Below, piece after piece: positions 1-7,681 of a stretch of DNA of 59,159 bases. This DNA is from Bacteroidaceae bacterium (GTDB lineage: Bacteria > Bacteroidota > Bacteroidia > Bacteroidales > Bacteroidaceae), in assembly GCA_017649485.1 (NCBI GenBank), contig JAGCGS010000016.1:1-59159 (forward strand). The letters run 5' to 3'. The notes under the pieces were generated by a model that had not been told where the DNA came from, did no database searches, and saw only the letters and a program-made list of their open reading frames with translations. Positions within the stretch are counted from its first letter, which is position 1, and each line of letters starts with the position of its first letter. A program made the position numbers and the translations under genes.

Positions 1-273
1 CATGTACAAAGTTATCAAAAGCTGCCCAAAAGCTACAAAAGGGTATCAAAGAGTACCAATGGGTACAGTAACTATTTTGCCATGTTGTAACTTTGCATCG
101 TCATCCGGGATGATAATGCTTGCTATGGCCAAGGGAAGACGTTCCCAAGACCTGTCGCAGTATCTCCCACGACTGACGGGAAGCATTCCAATAGGGGGAA
201 AGGAAGCTTTCCGACGGGTGATGGGAGGTAATTCGACGACCAGAAGCAGGCGCTGGCTTACCTCAGCGGAGGT

Positions 274-343
274 ATTGACCATTGACCATTGACGATTGAC
301 CATTGAACGTTGAGCGTTGAGCGTTGAGCGTTGAACGTTGAGC
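274..343 (+). repeat. Heptanucleotide array, 10 units
   Basis: Ten units in perfect 7-base register: ATTGACC, ATTGACC, ATTGACG, ATTGACC, ATTGAAC, then five units of the GTTGAGC/GTTGAAC type. The gradual change from ATTGACC to GTTGAGC along the array looks like slippage with divergence. The unit matches ten other arrays in this window. Confidence 0.93.
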
Positions 344-413
344 TTTTGCTCGTTGCTCCAGAAAAGCGATCTTTGACATTTTGAAACACGCCGTTCGTCC
401 GCCCCACCCTGTT

Positions 414-528
414 CGTTCGGATTTGCAATCCGAACGGGCTAAATATGAGCATTTGTAATGCGGGAAATATATCTTATCAGGTTGCAAATCCTAATACTCA
501 ATTCGTTCGGATTACAAATCCGAACGAA
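414..528. repeat. Cluster of three REP-like palindromes
   Basis: Three inverted repeats share a GGATT-loop-AATCC theme. At 414-436 a 10-bp stem CGTTCGGATT/AATCCGAACG has loop TGC. At 449-461 a 5-bp stem GCATT/AATGC has loop TGT. At 502-528 a perfect 12-bp stem TTCGTTCGGATT/AATCCGAACGAA has loop ACA. The first and third share the same arm sequence, so they belong to one family. Such short dispersed palindromes resemble REP elements. No RAYT transposase is visible in the window. Confidence 0.7.
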
Positions 529-533
529 CGAGG

Positions 534-575
534 GGGCAATGGTCAACGTTCAATGGGCAATTGTCAATTGTCAAT
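534..575 (-). repeat. Heptanucleotide array, 6 units, at a gene end
   Basis: On the + strand the units read GGGCAAT, GGTCAAC, GTTCAAT, GGGCAAT, TGTCAAT, TGTCAAT. On the coding strand of the neighbouring dipeptidase gene this is the ATTGACA/ATTGACC orientation, and the TGA stop of that gene (564-566) plus its last codons lie inside the array. Confidence 0.85.
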
Positions 576-1352
576 TGAGTTCACTGGGAACGTGAAGTAG
601 GTATCGGGGAAAGGCTCGTCGCGCAGGGTGAAGTGCCACCACTCGGAATCCAATGCCTTGAAGCCGTGACGCAGCATGGCACGGCGCAGAATCATGCGGT
701 TCTGGAACTGCTGCTCGGTAATGGTTCTGCCTGTGGGACTGCGGTCATCGTTGGCATTATACTCACCCGTCTCTGGGTCGCCACAGAAGTCTGGATGGCT
801 CTCCACACCAAACCAGTCGAAGGTGCCACCCATGTCGAGTTCCTTCTCAGTAGCCATATCAAACAAAGTGAGGTCCACTGTAGAGCCACGTGTGTGTCCG
901 CTCTTCTCCATGATGTATTCCTGGGCAAAAAGCACACTCTTATCCAAATCGGGATAGAAATAGGTCTTCATCAGCGTATCAGGTATGTTCTTCGACCAAC
1001 GCACAAAGTGATCCACCCCTTCCTGCGGACGGTAGGCATCGTAAATCTTCAGGCGATAGCCATGCGCCTTCACGTCATCACTCACAGCCTTCAAACACTC
1101 AGCTGCCTGGCGTGTTAGCAGAGCCGTTGGCTCCAGATAGCCGTCAATGCGTTCACCCACGAAGTTGTATGTGCCATAGTAGCGAATCTCCAAGATAGCA
1201 TCGGGCACCGCTTCAGCCAAGTTTACAAACTCGCTGCGGTCTTCCGTTGGTTTCACTTGCTCAGCGAAGAAACTCCTTCTGCAGGTAATGACTCCACAGC
1301 AAAGAATCACAAGCAGCACAACTACCAACGCTATTTTATATTCCTTTTTCAT
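564..1352 (-). CDS. D-alanyl-D-alanine dipeptidase, VanX/DdpX-like (peptidase M15D)
   Basis: 262 residues with an N-terminal hydrophobic anchor (about residues 7-22) and the M15D zinc-peptidase fold. Visible motifs are the catalytic arginine in YDAYRP (R108), the zinc ligands in SGHTRGSTVD (H153, D160), and EWWH (E237 as general base, H240 as third ligand). The family cleaves D-Ala-D-Ala dipeptides. In organisms without a vancomycin operon, as here, it usually recycles or degrades cell-wall dipeptides in the envelope. No vanH/vanA-type genes are adjacent, so a resistance role is unlikely. The last codons (NSIDN) and the TGA stop come from a heptanucleotide array, so the C-terminus may have been reset by repeat growth. 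Confidence 0.88.
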   Translation of the reverse strand: MKKEYKIALVVVLLVILCCGVITCRRSFFAEQVKPTEDRSEFVNLAEAVPDAILEIRYYGTYNFVGERIDGYLEPTALLTRQAAECLKAVSDDVKAHGYRLKIYDAYRPQEGVDHFVRWSKNIPDTLMKTYFYPDLDKSVLFAQEYIMEKSGHTRGSTVDLTLFDMATEKELDMGGTFDWFGVESHPDFCGDPETGEYNANDDRSPTGRTITEQQFQNRMILRRAMLRHGFKALDSEWWHFTLRDEPFPDTYFTFPVNSIDN

Positions 1353-1599
1353 AACAAATAATCAAATTAAATCCGTTGAGCCAGAAGAAATATCTCAAGT
1401 CTCATCTGTGCAAGCAAAGCATAACGCTTCTTCTAATAATCCACAATATGTTGGAGGAATTGCTTCCTTACACCGCAAATGTAGTGATTATTTTTATAAC
1501 ACCAAGAATCCTATGCAGCTTTTTACTATCAATAGCATTAATAACATCATGTTGTAGTATTCTCTTGCTTTTTCATTACATATTCATTAATTTTTCAGC

Positions 1600-2043
1600 A
1601 TGTTTGAGCAAGAGATTGAGACATACGAGTTAGTGCGAGAGGAATACCAAAAGAAGGTGACCGGCAGCATGGGGCGCCACGAAAAGCTGATAGCACGTAT
1701 TCCTCAGTTGATGACATCGACAGAACAAGCCATTAAGAACGGGCAACACCCAATGGTGGTAGCTGCCCGGTTCCATGGCTATTTTGAATACCTGCACCCC
1801 TTTCGAGATGGAAATGGACGCACAGGCAGGTTACTTAGCAACTTACTTCTGCTCAGGGCCAACCATCCCCTCCTAATTATTGAGGTGAAAGACAGAAATG
1901 CTTATATCGAGTCACTCAAAATGATTAGGACTGATGGAACTGACGAGCATCTGATAGCCTTATTCTTCCAATTAGCCATCAACAGGATGAAGGGCGAATT
2001 AGAACAGAAGGCTAAGAATTCAAGGTCTATGTTCTTCTTTTGA
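1600..2043 (+). CDS. Fic/DOC-type AMPylase core, N-terminally short
   Basis: 147 residues carrying the Fic signature HPFRDGNGRTGR (H66 to R77) with catalytic histidine H66. Fic proteins transfer AMP or another nucleotide moiety to a hydroxyl of a target protein. Usual bacterial Fic proteins are 300-400 residues and have an N-terminal domain carrying the inhibitory (S/T)xxxE(G/N) helix and, often, a C-terminal winged helix. Here only the core is present and no inhibitory motif is seen upstream. The same frame is closed by a TAG at 1555-1557. It is either a 5'-truncated remnant or a deregulated minimal Fic. No antitoxin-like partner is adjacent. The 246 bp upstream hold no recognisable gene. 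Confidence 0.7.
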   Translation: MFEQEIETYELVREEYQKKVTGSMGRHEKLIARIPQLMTSTEQAIKNGQHPMVVAARFHGYFEYLHPFRDGNGRTGRLLSNLLLLRANHPLLIIEVKDRNAYIESLKMIRTDGTDEHLIALFFQLAINRMKGELEQKAKNSRSMFFF

Positions 2044-2056
2044 AAAGAAGGAAGCT

Positions 2057-2314
2057 TTATTTGCCCTTCAAAGCGTCTTTAGCTATAATCTGCCCTGCCT
2101 TCAATGACACTTGGGCAACCTTTAGCTGGTCATATCCATGGTCAGAGTAATACTCCTGCAGCTCTTTTACTGCATCCTGCAAATTGGAATCGCCGTTAAT
2201 CACTTTTTCCGCCAGGATCTTAGCGTCATGGTCAACATCGCCATTGTAGCCACCACAAGCCGTCAGCATGAAAAGGGCGACGCCCATACATAATGTGATA
2301 AAAAACTTCTTCAT
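2057..2314 (-). CDS. Small lipoprotein of unknown function
   Basis: 85 residues. The N-terminus MKKFFITLCMGVALFMLTAC is a lipoprotein signal with a lipobox ending at C20. It is followed by GGYNGDVDHD and a predicted helical segment rich in charged residues (about 30-80) containing two KEL/KxG-like stretches. No family is recognised. It lies 60 bp downstream of the riboflavin synthase gene on the same strand and may be co-transcribed with it. The Fic fragment is convergent and ends 13 bp away. Confidence 0.72.
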   Translation of the reverse strand: MKKFFITLCMGVALFMLTACGGYNGDVDHDAKILAEKVINGDSNLQDAVKELQEYYSDHGYDQLKVAQVSLKAGQIIAKDALKGK

Positions 2315-2374
2315 AACAATAAACTTTTTAATTATACTACTTTTATTTAAACTTCAACTTGTCTGCCTAACTCT

Positions 2375-2977
2375 CTATTTATACTCCATTAGGCGGCTGA
2401 TGTACTTGCCAATGATGTCGAACTCGAGGTTGACTATTGTCCCAACCTGAATGCTGTGGAAATTGGTGTTGTCGAAAGTGTAAGGGATGATTGCCACCTG
2501 GAAGGTATCGTCGGTGGGGTTGCAAACCGTAAGACTGACGCCATTTACCGTGACAGAACCTTTATCCACCGTGAAGTAACCACGCTGAGCCATCGCCTTG
2601 TCGAAGGCGTACCTGAAGGTAAAATAGTAGCTGCCATCGGCATCATCCACAGCGATACACTCGGCAGTCTGGTCCACATGTCCCTGCACGATATGACCGT
2701 CTAAACGGCCGTTCATCATCATGCTTCGTTCCACATTCACCTCATTACCCACGTTCAACAACCCGAGGTTGGAGCGGTCGAGCGTTTCTTTCATGGCTGT
2801 TACCACATACGTATCAGCCGTTTTCTTCACTACCGTGAGGCATACACCATTGTGCGACACGCTCTGATCAATGCCCAGTTCACCTACAAATGAGCACGTT
2901 AAGGTGAAGTGCACATTCTCTCTATCTTTCTCTATTGCCACTACTTTGGCACATTCTTCTACAATACCGGAAAACAT
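2375..2977 (-). CDS. ribE: Riboflavin synthase, alpha subunit
   Basis: 200 residues with two tandem lumazine-binding barrels. It catalyses dismutation of two 6,7-dimethyl-8-ribityllumazine molecules to riboflavin, the last step of riboflavin synthesis in the cytoplasm. Hallmarks are the MFSGIVEE start, NGVCLTV in barrel 1 (about residues 43-49), GHIVQGHVD between the barrels (about 94-102), and the matching VNGVSLTV in barrel 2. Length is normal for the family. Other rib genes are not adjacent. A Bacteroidota promoter lies just upstream at 3004-3035, giving a short leader of about 20 bases, which leaves no room for an FMN riboswitch. Confidence 0.96.
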   Translation of the reverse strand: MFSGIVEECAKVVAIEKDRENVHFTLTCSFVGELGIDQSVSHNGVCLTVVKKTADTYVVTAMKETLDRSNLGLLNVGNEVNVERSMMMNGRLDGHIVQGHVDQTAECIAVDDADGSYYFTFRYAFDKAMAQRGYFTVDKGSVTVNGVSLTVCNPTDDTFQVAIIPYTFDNTNFHSIQVGTIVNLEFDIIGKYISRLMEYK

Positions 2978-3003
2978 ATCAATTCTTTTTTATATCTTTG
3001 CTG

Positions 3004-3035
3004 CAAATATAGTACAAGTAGAAGACAAAAACAAA
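3004..3035 (-). promoter_or_regulatory. Promoter for ribE
   Basis: On the minus strand, TTTG (3032-3035) and TATATTTG (3004-3011) are separated by 20 bases, matching the Bacteroidota -33/-7 consensus. The surrounding ~45 bases closely resemble the topB promoter region (see findings). Confidence 0.75.
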
Positions 3036-3113
3036 TAAGCTTGGCTATTTTGTTTCGTCCCGACACTGCCGGCTATCTTTAGATGAAACGCTCCCCCGTA
3101 AGACCCTAAAAAA

Positions 3114-3143
3114 GCGAGGAGCTTTTCACAAAGCCCCTCGTTT
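3114..3143. terminator. Hairpin with T-runs in the ribE/glnS divergent gap
   Basis: CGAGGAGCTTT and AAAGCCCCTCG pair with one mismatch around a TCAC loop. On the minus strand the stem is followed by CTTTTTTAG, and on the + strand by TTTTC. It lies between two divergent genes, where a terminator is not expected, so it may end a short leftward transcript starting in this gap. Confidence 0.6.
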
Positions 3144-3298
3144 TCAGTTTTCAATAGGTATTAGTTTTTTTAAGGTAAAAAGATTGTTTTCAGGATAACA
3201 ATGCAAATTAACGCCAATTATAAATAATATGCAAATAAAAAATTATGTCTTATAACATGTTTTTATCTTTTACATTTCTTTATCCAAGAAAATATGCT

Positions 3299-3306
3299 TA
3301 CTTTTG
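3299..3306 (+). promoter_or_regulatory. -7 element for glnS
   Basis: TACTTTTG fits TAnnTTTG and lies 36 bases before the chosen glnS start at 3342. It shows that the in-frame upstream ATG at 3294 is not the start, because it precedes the expected transcription start. The -33 element is weak (a T-rich stretch). Confidence 0.6.
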
Positions 3307-3341
3307 TGCCGTTATTTACACTTAACATACCTATATATATT

Positions 3342-5081
3342 ATGGCAGAGATTAAGACTGAAGAAACGGGCGAGAAGAAGAGCCTGAATTTTATTGAACA
3401 AATAGTTGAAAAAGACCTGGCAGAGGGTAAGAACGGAGGCAGAATACAAACCCGATTCCCGCCCGAGCCGAACGGATATCTGCATATAGGACATGCCAAA
3501 GCGATATGTCTGGACTTCGGCATAGCTGCACGCTATGGCGGTGTGTGCAACCTGCGCTTTGACGACACCAATCCCACTAAGGAGGATATGGAGTATATAG
3601 ATGCCATCAAGGAAGACATCAATTGGCTAGGCTTCCAATGGGGCAACGAATACTATGCTTCCGACTACTTCCAGCAGTTGTGGGACTTTGCAATCATGCT
3701 TATCAAGGAGGGCAAGGCTTATATTGACGAGCAAACTTCTGAACAGATAGCTGCCCAGAAAGGCACCCCTACCCAACCTGGCACCAACAGTCCCTACCGT
3801 GACCGTCCGATGGAAGAGAACATGCGCCTGTTTGAGCAGATGAACACAGGTGAGATTGAGGAAGGCAAGATGGTGCTGCGCGCCAAGATTGACATGGCAA
3901 GCCCGAACATGCACTTCCGCGACCCCATCATCTATAGAGTTGTGAACCATCCGCACCCACATACCGGCACAAAATGGAAGGCATACCCCATGTATGACTT
4001 CGCCCACGGACAGAGTGACTATTTTGAGGGAGTGACCCACTCGCTCTGTACCTTGGAGTTCGTGCCTCATCGTCCGCTCTATGACTTGTTCGTGGATTGG
4101 GTGAAAGACGGCAACGACCTGGACGACAACCGTCCTCGTCAGTATGAGTTCAACAAGCTGAACCTGAACTATGTGTTGCTGAGCAAGCGTAACCTGCTGG
4201 TGCTGGTAAAGGAAGGTTTGGTGAACGGATGGGACGACCCACGTATGCCGACTCTCTGTGGCTTCCGCCGCCGCGGTTACTCACCAGAGGGCATCCGTAA
4301 GTTTGTAGATAAGATTGGCTATACCACCTTCGACGCGCTCAACGACTTTGCCTTGTTGGAAAGTGCCCTGCGCGAAGACCTGAACGCCCGCTCAACCCGA
4401 GTGTCTGCCGTGCTGCATCCGGTGAAGCTGATTGTGACCAATTATCCAGAAGGGAAAGTGGAAGAGATGGAGGCCATTAACAACCCTGAAAACATGGAGG
4501 AAGGTACGCATCAGATTGAGTTCAGCCGTGAGTTGTGGATTGAGCAGGAGGACTTTATGGAGGATGCTCCTAAGAAATATTTCCGCATGACACCTGGTCA
4601 GGAGGTACGACTGAAGAACGCCTACATCGTGAAGTGTACAGGATGCAAGAAGAACGAGGCTGGCGAAGTGGTGGAGGTATATTGCGAGTACGACCCGGAA
4701 AGCAAGAGTGGTATGCCTGGTGCTAACCGTAAGGTGAAGGGCACCATCCACTGGCTGAGTTGCAACCATTGCCTGGAGGCAGAGGTACGCCTGTATGACA
4801 GATTGTGGAAGGTGGAGAACCCCCGTGACGTGATGCAGCAGATACGCGAGGAGCAGAACTGTGATGCGCTGACAGCCATGAAGCAGATGATCAATCCTGA
4901 TTCGTTAGAGATTCTGCCCAAGTGCTATATCGAGAAGTTTGTGCAAGGCATGAAGCCACTCACATATTTGCAGTTCCAACGTATCGGCTATTTCAGTGTA
5001 GATAAGGACTCAACCCCAGAGAAGATGGTGTTTAACCGCACCGTCAGCCTGAAAGATACCTGGGGGAAGATAAATAAGTAA
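3342..5081 (+). CDS. glnS: Glutamine--tRNA ligase
   Basis: 579 residues from the ATG at 3342. It charges tRNA-Gln with glutamine in the cytoplasm. The class I catalytic domain shows the HIGH motif in PPEPNGYLHIGHAKA and a KMSKS-equivalent VLLSKRNLL. The C-terminal half forms the two beta-barrels of the anticodon-binding domain, with a Cx2C...Cx2C-like cluster (CTGCKK ... LSCNHC) in the distal part. Length fits bacterial GlnRS. An in-frame ATG 48 bases upstream is rejected because the -7 element overlaps the region just behind it. The downstream TPR gene starts 27 bp after the stop. Confidence 0.96.
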   Translation: MAEIKTEETGEKKSLNFIEQIVEKDLAEGKNGGRIQTRFPPEPNGYLHIGHAKAICLDFGIAARYGGVCNLRFDDTNPTKEDMEYIDAIKEDINWLGFQWGNEYYASDYFQQLWDFAIMLIKEGKAYIDEQTSEQIAAQKGTPTQPGTNSPYRDRPMEENMRLFEQMNTGEIEEGKMVLRAKIDMASPNMHFRDPIIYRVVNHPHPHTGTKWKAYPMYDFAHGQSDYFEGVTHSLCTLEFVPHRPLYDLFVDWVKDGNDLDDNRPRQYEFNKLNLNYVLLSKRNLLVLVKEGLVNGWDDPRMPTLCGFRRRGYSPEGIRKFVDKIGYTTFDALNDFALLESALREDLNARSTRVSAVLHPVKLIVTNYPEGKVEEMEAINNPENMEEGTHQIEFSRELWIEQEDFMEDAPKKYFRMTPGQEVRLKNAYIVKCTGCKKNEAGEVVEVYCEYDPESKSGMPGANRKVKGTIHWLSCNHCLEAEVRLYDRLWKVENPRDVMQQIREEQNCDALTAMKQMINPDSLEILPKCYIEKFVQGMKPLTYLQFQRIGYFSVDKDSTPEKMVFNRTVSLKDTWGKINK

Positions 5082-5108
5082 TTTCATTGGTTGAGTTATT
5101 GTTTTTAG

Positions 5109-6422
5109 ATGGTAAAAAGGAATCCGTTATCTGATCAGGAGAAAAGGCTGAACGAGTTGGCACGCAAGTATGAGGCGATGCGTGCCGAGGGGAAGTATGC
5201 GTATATGGAACCTAACGACTTGGCAGACCTTTGTACTTGGTACAGCAACAACTATGAGAATGAGAAGGCCGACGAGGTGATGGCTTTTGCCCTGAGTTTG
5301 TTTCCCGACAACACGATGCTGAACATCGAACAGGCTTACCGCTTGATTGACAAGGGTGACATTGAGGGAGCAGAGGCTATGGCAGACGCGATAGAAGAGG
5401 ATTTCTCCGGTGACAGGCAGATCCTAAAGGCTCGCCTGATGATTGAGAATGACCAATTTGAAGAGGCTGATACTTACCTGAACTCATTCCCTTCAGACTT
5501 TTTCGACCCCATCATGGTGGCGAATATGTATCTGGAGACTCACTTCTCTGAGAAGGCTATCAACTGGTTGAAGAAACACTGCGAAGGTATGGAGGATGAA
5601 GAGGATTACATGTCTATCATGGTAAGTGCCTACTGCTACCTGAGCCAATATGAGGAAGCCATTGAGATATGTGAGAAGTTGATTGACAAGGATCCTTTTT
5701 CTGCCCACTATTGGTTGAGCCTTGCCAGATGTCGCTTGGCTATAGGGGAATATAACAAGGCCATAGACGCCTGTGATTTCTCTATCACCAACGACGAGGA
5801 TTTGGGTGAGGCTTACTTGACTCGTTGTAACTTGTTTGCCATCTTAGGCAATGAAGCACGTGCCAAGGAGAACCTCAAGGAGGCCATCCGGCTGCATGCT
5901 GTAACGCCCGATGAGATGAACGAGTTCGACTTGGCACTGCTGCTTGACCAAAACCGTGGAGAGGATGCCATCCGACTGATGAAATTCTACCTGAAGAATA
6001 TGGACTTCTCTGAAGAGCAGAAGCTGAATACCTATTTCCGACTTGGTGTCTGCTATGGTGACATGCGTTGGGACAAAGAGGCGTTGGCATACTACGACAA
6101 GGTGCTTGCCAAAAGGCCTGACGATGCCGAGGTGCTTATCCAGATAGCATCCGTGTATTTGGCACAAGACAACCTTGACGAGGCAATGAATTATCTCAAA
6201 AAGGCTGTTGAAGCTGAGCCCAGCCGCAAGTATATCTATAGGGCAATGGGCATTATTGCACTGGTGCATAAGAAGTATGACGATTTCAGGAAATACAGCG
6301 ATTTGAGCGACGAACCCTTGACGGAGTATGAGATTAAACAATCCATTGAACTGATAGAAAGCGAAGACAAAACGTCCATCGACATGCTCCTGGAGAGTTT
6401 ACGCAACAATATTGGTTATTGA
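5109..6422 (+). CDS. Tetratricopeptide-repeat protein
   Basis: 437 residues made almost entirely of helical TPR-like repeats. Clear units include YEEAIEICEKLIDKDPFSAHYWLSLARC, GEYNKAIDACDFSI (both around residues 180-225) and two near residues 330-380 with DKEALAYYDKVLAKRPDDAE and LDEAMNYLKKAVEAEPS. There is no signal peptide or membrane segment, so it is probably a cytoplasmic protein-protein interaction scaffold. The partner is unknown. It is acidic, as many Bacteroidota TPR proteins are. It sits 27 bp behind glnS and 6 bp before the DedA gene, suggesting one transcript. Confidence 0.85.
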   Translation: MVKRNPLSDQEKRLNELARKYEAMRAEGKYAYMEPNDLADLCTWYSNNYENEKADEVMAFALSLFPDNTMLNIEQAYRLIDKGDIEGAEAMADAIEEDFSGDRQILKARLMIENDQFEEADTYLNSFPSDFFDPIMVANMYLETHFSEKAINWLKKHCEGMEDEEDYMSIMVSAYCYLSQYEEAIEICEKLIDKDPFSAHYWLSLARCRLAIGEYNKAIDACDFSITNDEDLGEAYLTRCNLFAILGNEARAKENLKEAIRLHAVTPDEMNEFDLALLLDQNRGEDAIRLMKFYLKNMDFSEEQKLNTYFRLGVCYGDMRWDKEALAYYDKVLAKRPDDAEVLIQIASVYLAQDNLDEAMNYLKKAVEAEPSRKYIYRAMGIIALVHKKYDDFRKYSDLSDEPLTEYEIKQSIELIESEDKTSIDMLLESLRNNIGY

Positions 6423-6428
6423 TAGAAT

Positions 6429-7067
6429 ATGGAGTCTGTAGCATTTATACAATGGTGCCTTGATCACCTTAACTATTGGACCATCACGCTACTGATGGCG
6501 ATAGAGAGCTCTTTCATCCCATTCCCCTCTGAAGTGGTAGTGCCTCCGGCAGCCTGGAAGTCTGCCAGCGACAGCAGCATGAACGTGTTTTTAGTGGTAT
6601 TCTTTGCCACCTTGGGTGCAAACATCGGGGCACTTATCAATTATTATCTATCCCGCTGGTTAGGCAGACCGATTATCTATAAGTTTGCCAACAGCCGACT
6701 CGGACATATCTGCCTGATAGACGAGGAGAAGGTGAAACGGGCAGAGGTTTATTTTGCTGAACACGGAGCCATATCTACCTTTATCGGCAGATTGATTCCG
6801 GCAGTACGCCAGCTGATATCCATCCCGGCAGGTTTGTCTAAGATGAAACTCAGCACATTTATCCTCTATACTACCTTGGGTGCAGGCATCTGGAACTCCA
6901 TCCTTGCCGCCATTGGCTATTACCTGAGTAAGGTGCCAGGCATCGAGACGGAAGAACAGCTGCTGACACAGGTGAAGGAGTATAGTCACGAGATAGGCTA
7001 TGCATTCATTGCCATTGGTGTGGTGATTGTAGGCTATTTGATTTATAAAGGAACAAAAAAAGATTGA
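6429..7067 (+). CDS. DedA-family membrane protein (SNARE-associated domain)
   Basis: 212 residues with four to five membrane segments (about 15-35, 50-75, 140-160, 190-208). The DedA/VTT signature is visible: FPSEVVVPPA in the first re-entrant loop and GRLIPAVRQLISIPAGLSKM around residues 118-137, with the conserved arginine and glycine. DedA proteins are inner-membrane proteins linked to undecaprenyl-phosphate or phospholipid flipping and to membrane-potential maintenance. The substrate here cannot be read from sequence. It follows the TPR gene by 6 bp. Confidence 0.9.
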   Translation: MESVAFIQWCLDHLNYWTITLLMAIESSFIPFPSEVVVPPAAWKSASDSSMNVFLVVFFATLGANIGALINYYLSRWLGRPIIYKFANSRLGHICLIDEEKVKRAEVYFAEHGAISTFIGRLIPAVRQLISIPAGLSKMKLSTFILYTTLGAGIWNSILAAIGYYLSKVPGIETEEQLLTQVKEYSHEIGYAFIAIGVVIVGYLIYKGTKKD

Positions 7068-7085
7068 CAATTAAACTATTAAACT

Positions 7086-7553
7086 ATGGCTTTACATACT
7101 TGGTTTGAATGTAAGATTCAATACGAAAAGACGATAGAGAACGGAATGACTAAAAAGGTTACTGAACCTTACTTAGTGGATGCCCTCAGCTTTACTGAAG
7201 CAGAAGCCCGCATCACCGAGGAGATAGCTCCTTTCATGTCTGGTGAGTTCTCTGTGGCCAACATCAAACGCGCTAATTATTCAGATCTTTTTTATAGCAT
7301 AGACACTGCTTCAGACCGTTGGTATAAGGCTAAGTTGGTGTTTATTACCCTCGACGAGAAGAGTGGTAAGGAGAAAAAGATTAACACTTATGTGCTGGTG
7401 CAGGCTACCAACTTCCACACAGCCCTGAAGAATCTTGATGAAGGTATGAAGGGTACGATGGCTGATTATGTCATTGCCAGCTTACAGGAAACTCCGCTGA
7501 TGGATGTTTATCCGTTTGGGGGGGAAGAAGAACGATTGACCATTTACCATTGA
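7086..7553 (+). CDS. DUF4494 family protein
   Basis: 155 residues, cytoplasmic, matching the Bacteroidota-specific DUF4494 family by overall sequence (start MALHTWFECKIQYEK, central YSDLFYSIDTASDRWYKAKLVFITLDEK). Function unknown. The last six residues (RLTIYH) and the TGA stop are translated from the heptanucleotide array at 7535-7583, so the natural C-terminus probably ended near GGEEE. It is 18 bp behind the DedA gene. Confidence 0.88.
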   Translation: MALHTWFECKIQYEKTIENGMTKKVTEPYLVDALSFTEAEARITEEIAPFMSGEFSVANIKRANYSDLFYSIDTASDRWYKAKLVFITLDEKSGKEKKINTYVLVQATNFHTALKNLDEGMKGTMADYVIASLQETPLMDVYPFGGEEERLTIYH

Positions 7554-7583
7554 CAATTGACAATTGACGATTGACCATTGAGC
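7535..7583 (+). repeat. Heptanucleotide array, 7 units, holding a stop codon
   Basis: Units are ATTGACC, ATTTACC, ATTGACA, ATTGACA, ATTGACG, ATTGACC, ATTGAGC. The first units encode the last residues and TGA stop (7551-7553) of the DUF4494 gene. The array has the stop orientation relative to that gene. Confidence 0.93.
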
Positions 7584-7636
7584 TTCGTTCCTATTTCATC
7601 ACAACTCGGCATAGCCGATGCAAGCATTGCTCTGCA

Positions 7637-7653
7637 CTCGCTGCTCCGAAAAG
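7637..7653 (+). repeat. Motif shared with 349-366, next to heptanucleotide arrays
   Basis: CTCGCTGCTCCGAAAAG here and CTCGTTGCTCCAGAAAAG at 349-366 differ by one substitution and one indel. Both lie on the same side of, and within about 60 bases of, a heptanucleotide array that ends in TTGAGCTT. Confidence 0.5.
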
Positions 7654-7681
7654 TGACCATTGATTATAGGTAATTTGTAAC

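Larger units (their letters stand above)
1..563. other. Gene-free, repeat-rich region
   Basis: No gene is supported here. An open frame on the + strand from position 2 reaches a TGA at 290-292 inside the first heptanucleotide array; its product is not recognised and the frame may run in from outside the window. The rest consists of a ten-unit heptanucleotide array (274-343), an 18-base motif seen again near 7637 (349-366), three inverted repeats (414-528) and a second heptanucleotide array (534-575). It looks like a repeat landing zone next to the stop codon of the dipeptidase gene. Confidence 0.6.

Noticed and set aside
2-292. Open frame on the + strand (96 codons) running from the window start
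   Set aside because: The product is not recognised, the end is made of heptanucleotide repeat, and no promoter or partner supports it. It might be the tail of something outside the window, so it is described only in the region entry.
564-1352. Vancomycin-resistance gene vanX
   Set aside because: The catalytic motifs match the family, but there are no vanH, vanA/B or vanRS genes. A housekeeping dipeptidase role is more likely.
1353-1599. Possible N-terminal part of the Fic gene
   Set aside because: The frame that continues into Fic is closed at 1555-1557, and the upstream peptide shows no Fic N-terminal motif.
2978-3100. FMN riboswitch upstream of ribE
   Set aside because: The leader after the -7 element is only about 20 bases and shows none of the RFN conserved blocks.
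3294-3341. Upstream start of glnS adding 16 residues
   Set aside because: The ATG at 3294 precedes the -7 element at 3299-3306, so it cannot be in the transcript. The extra residues are not GlnRS-like.
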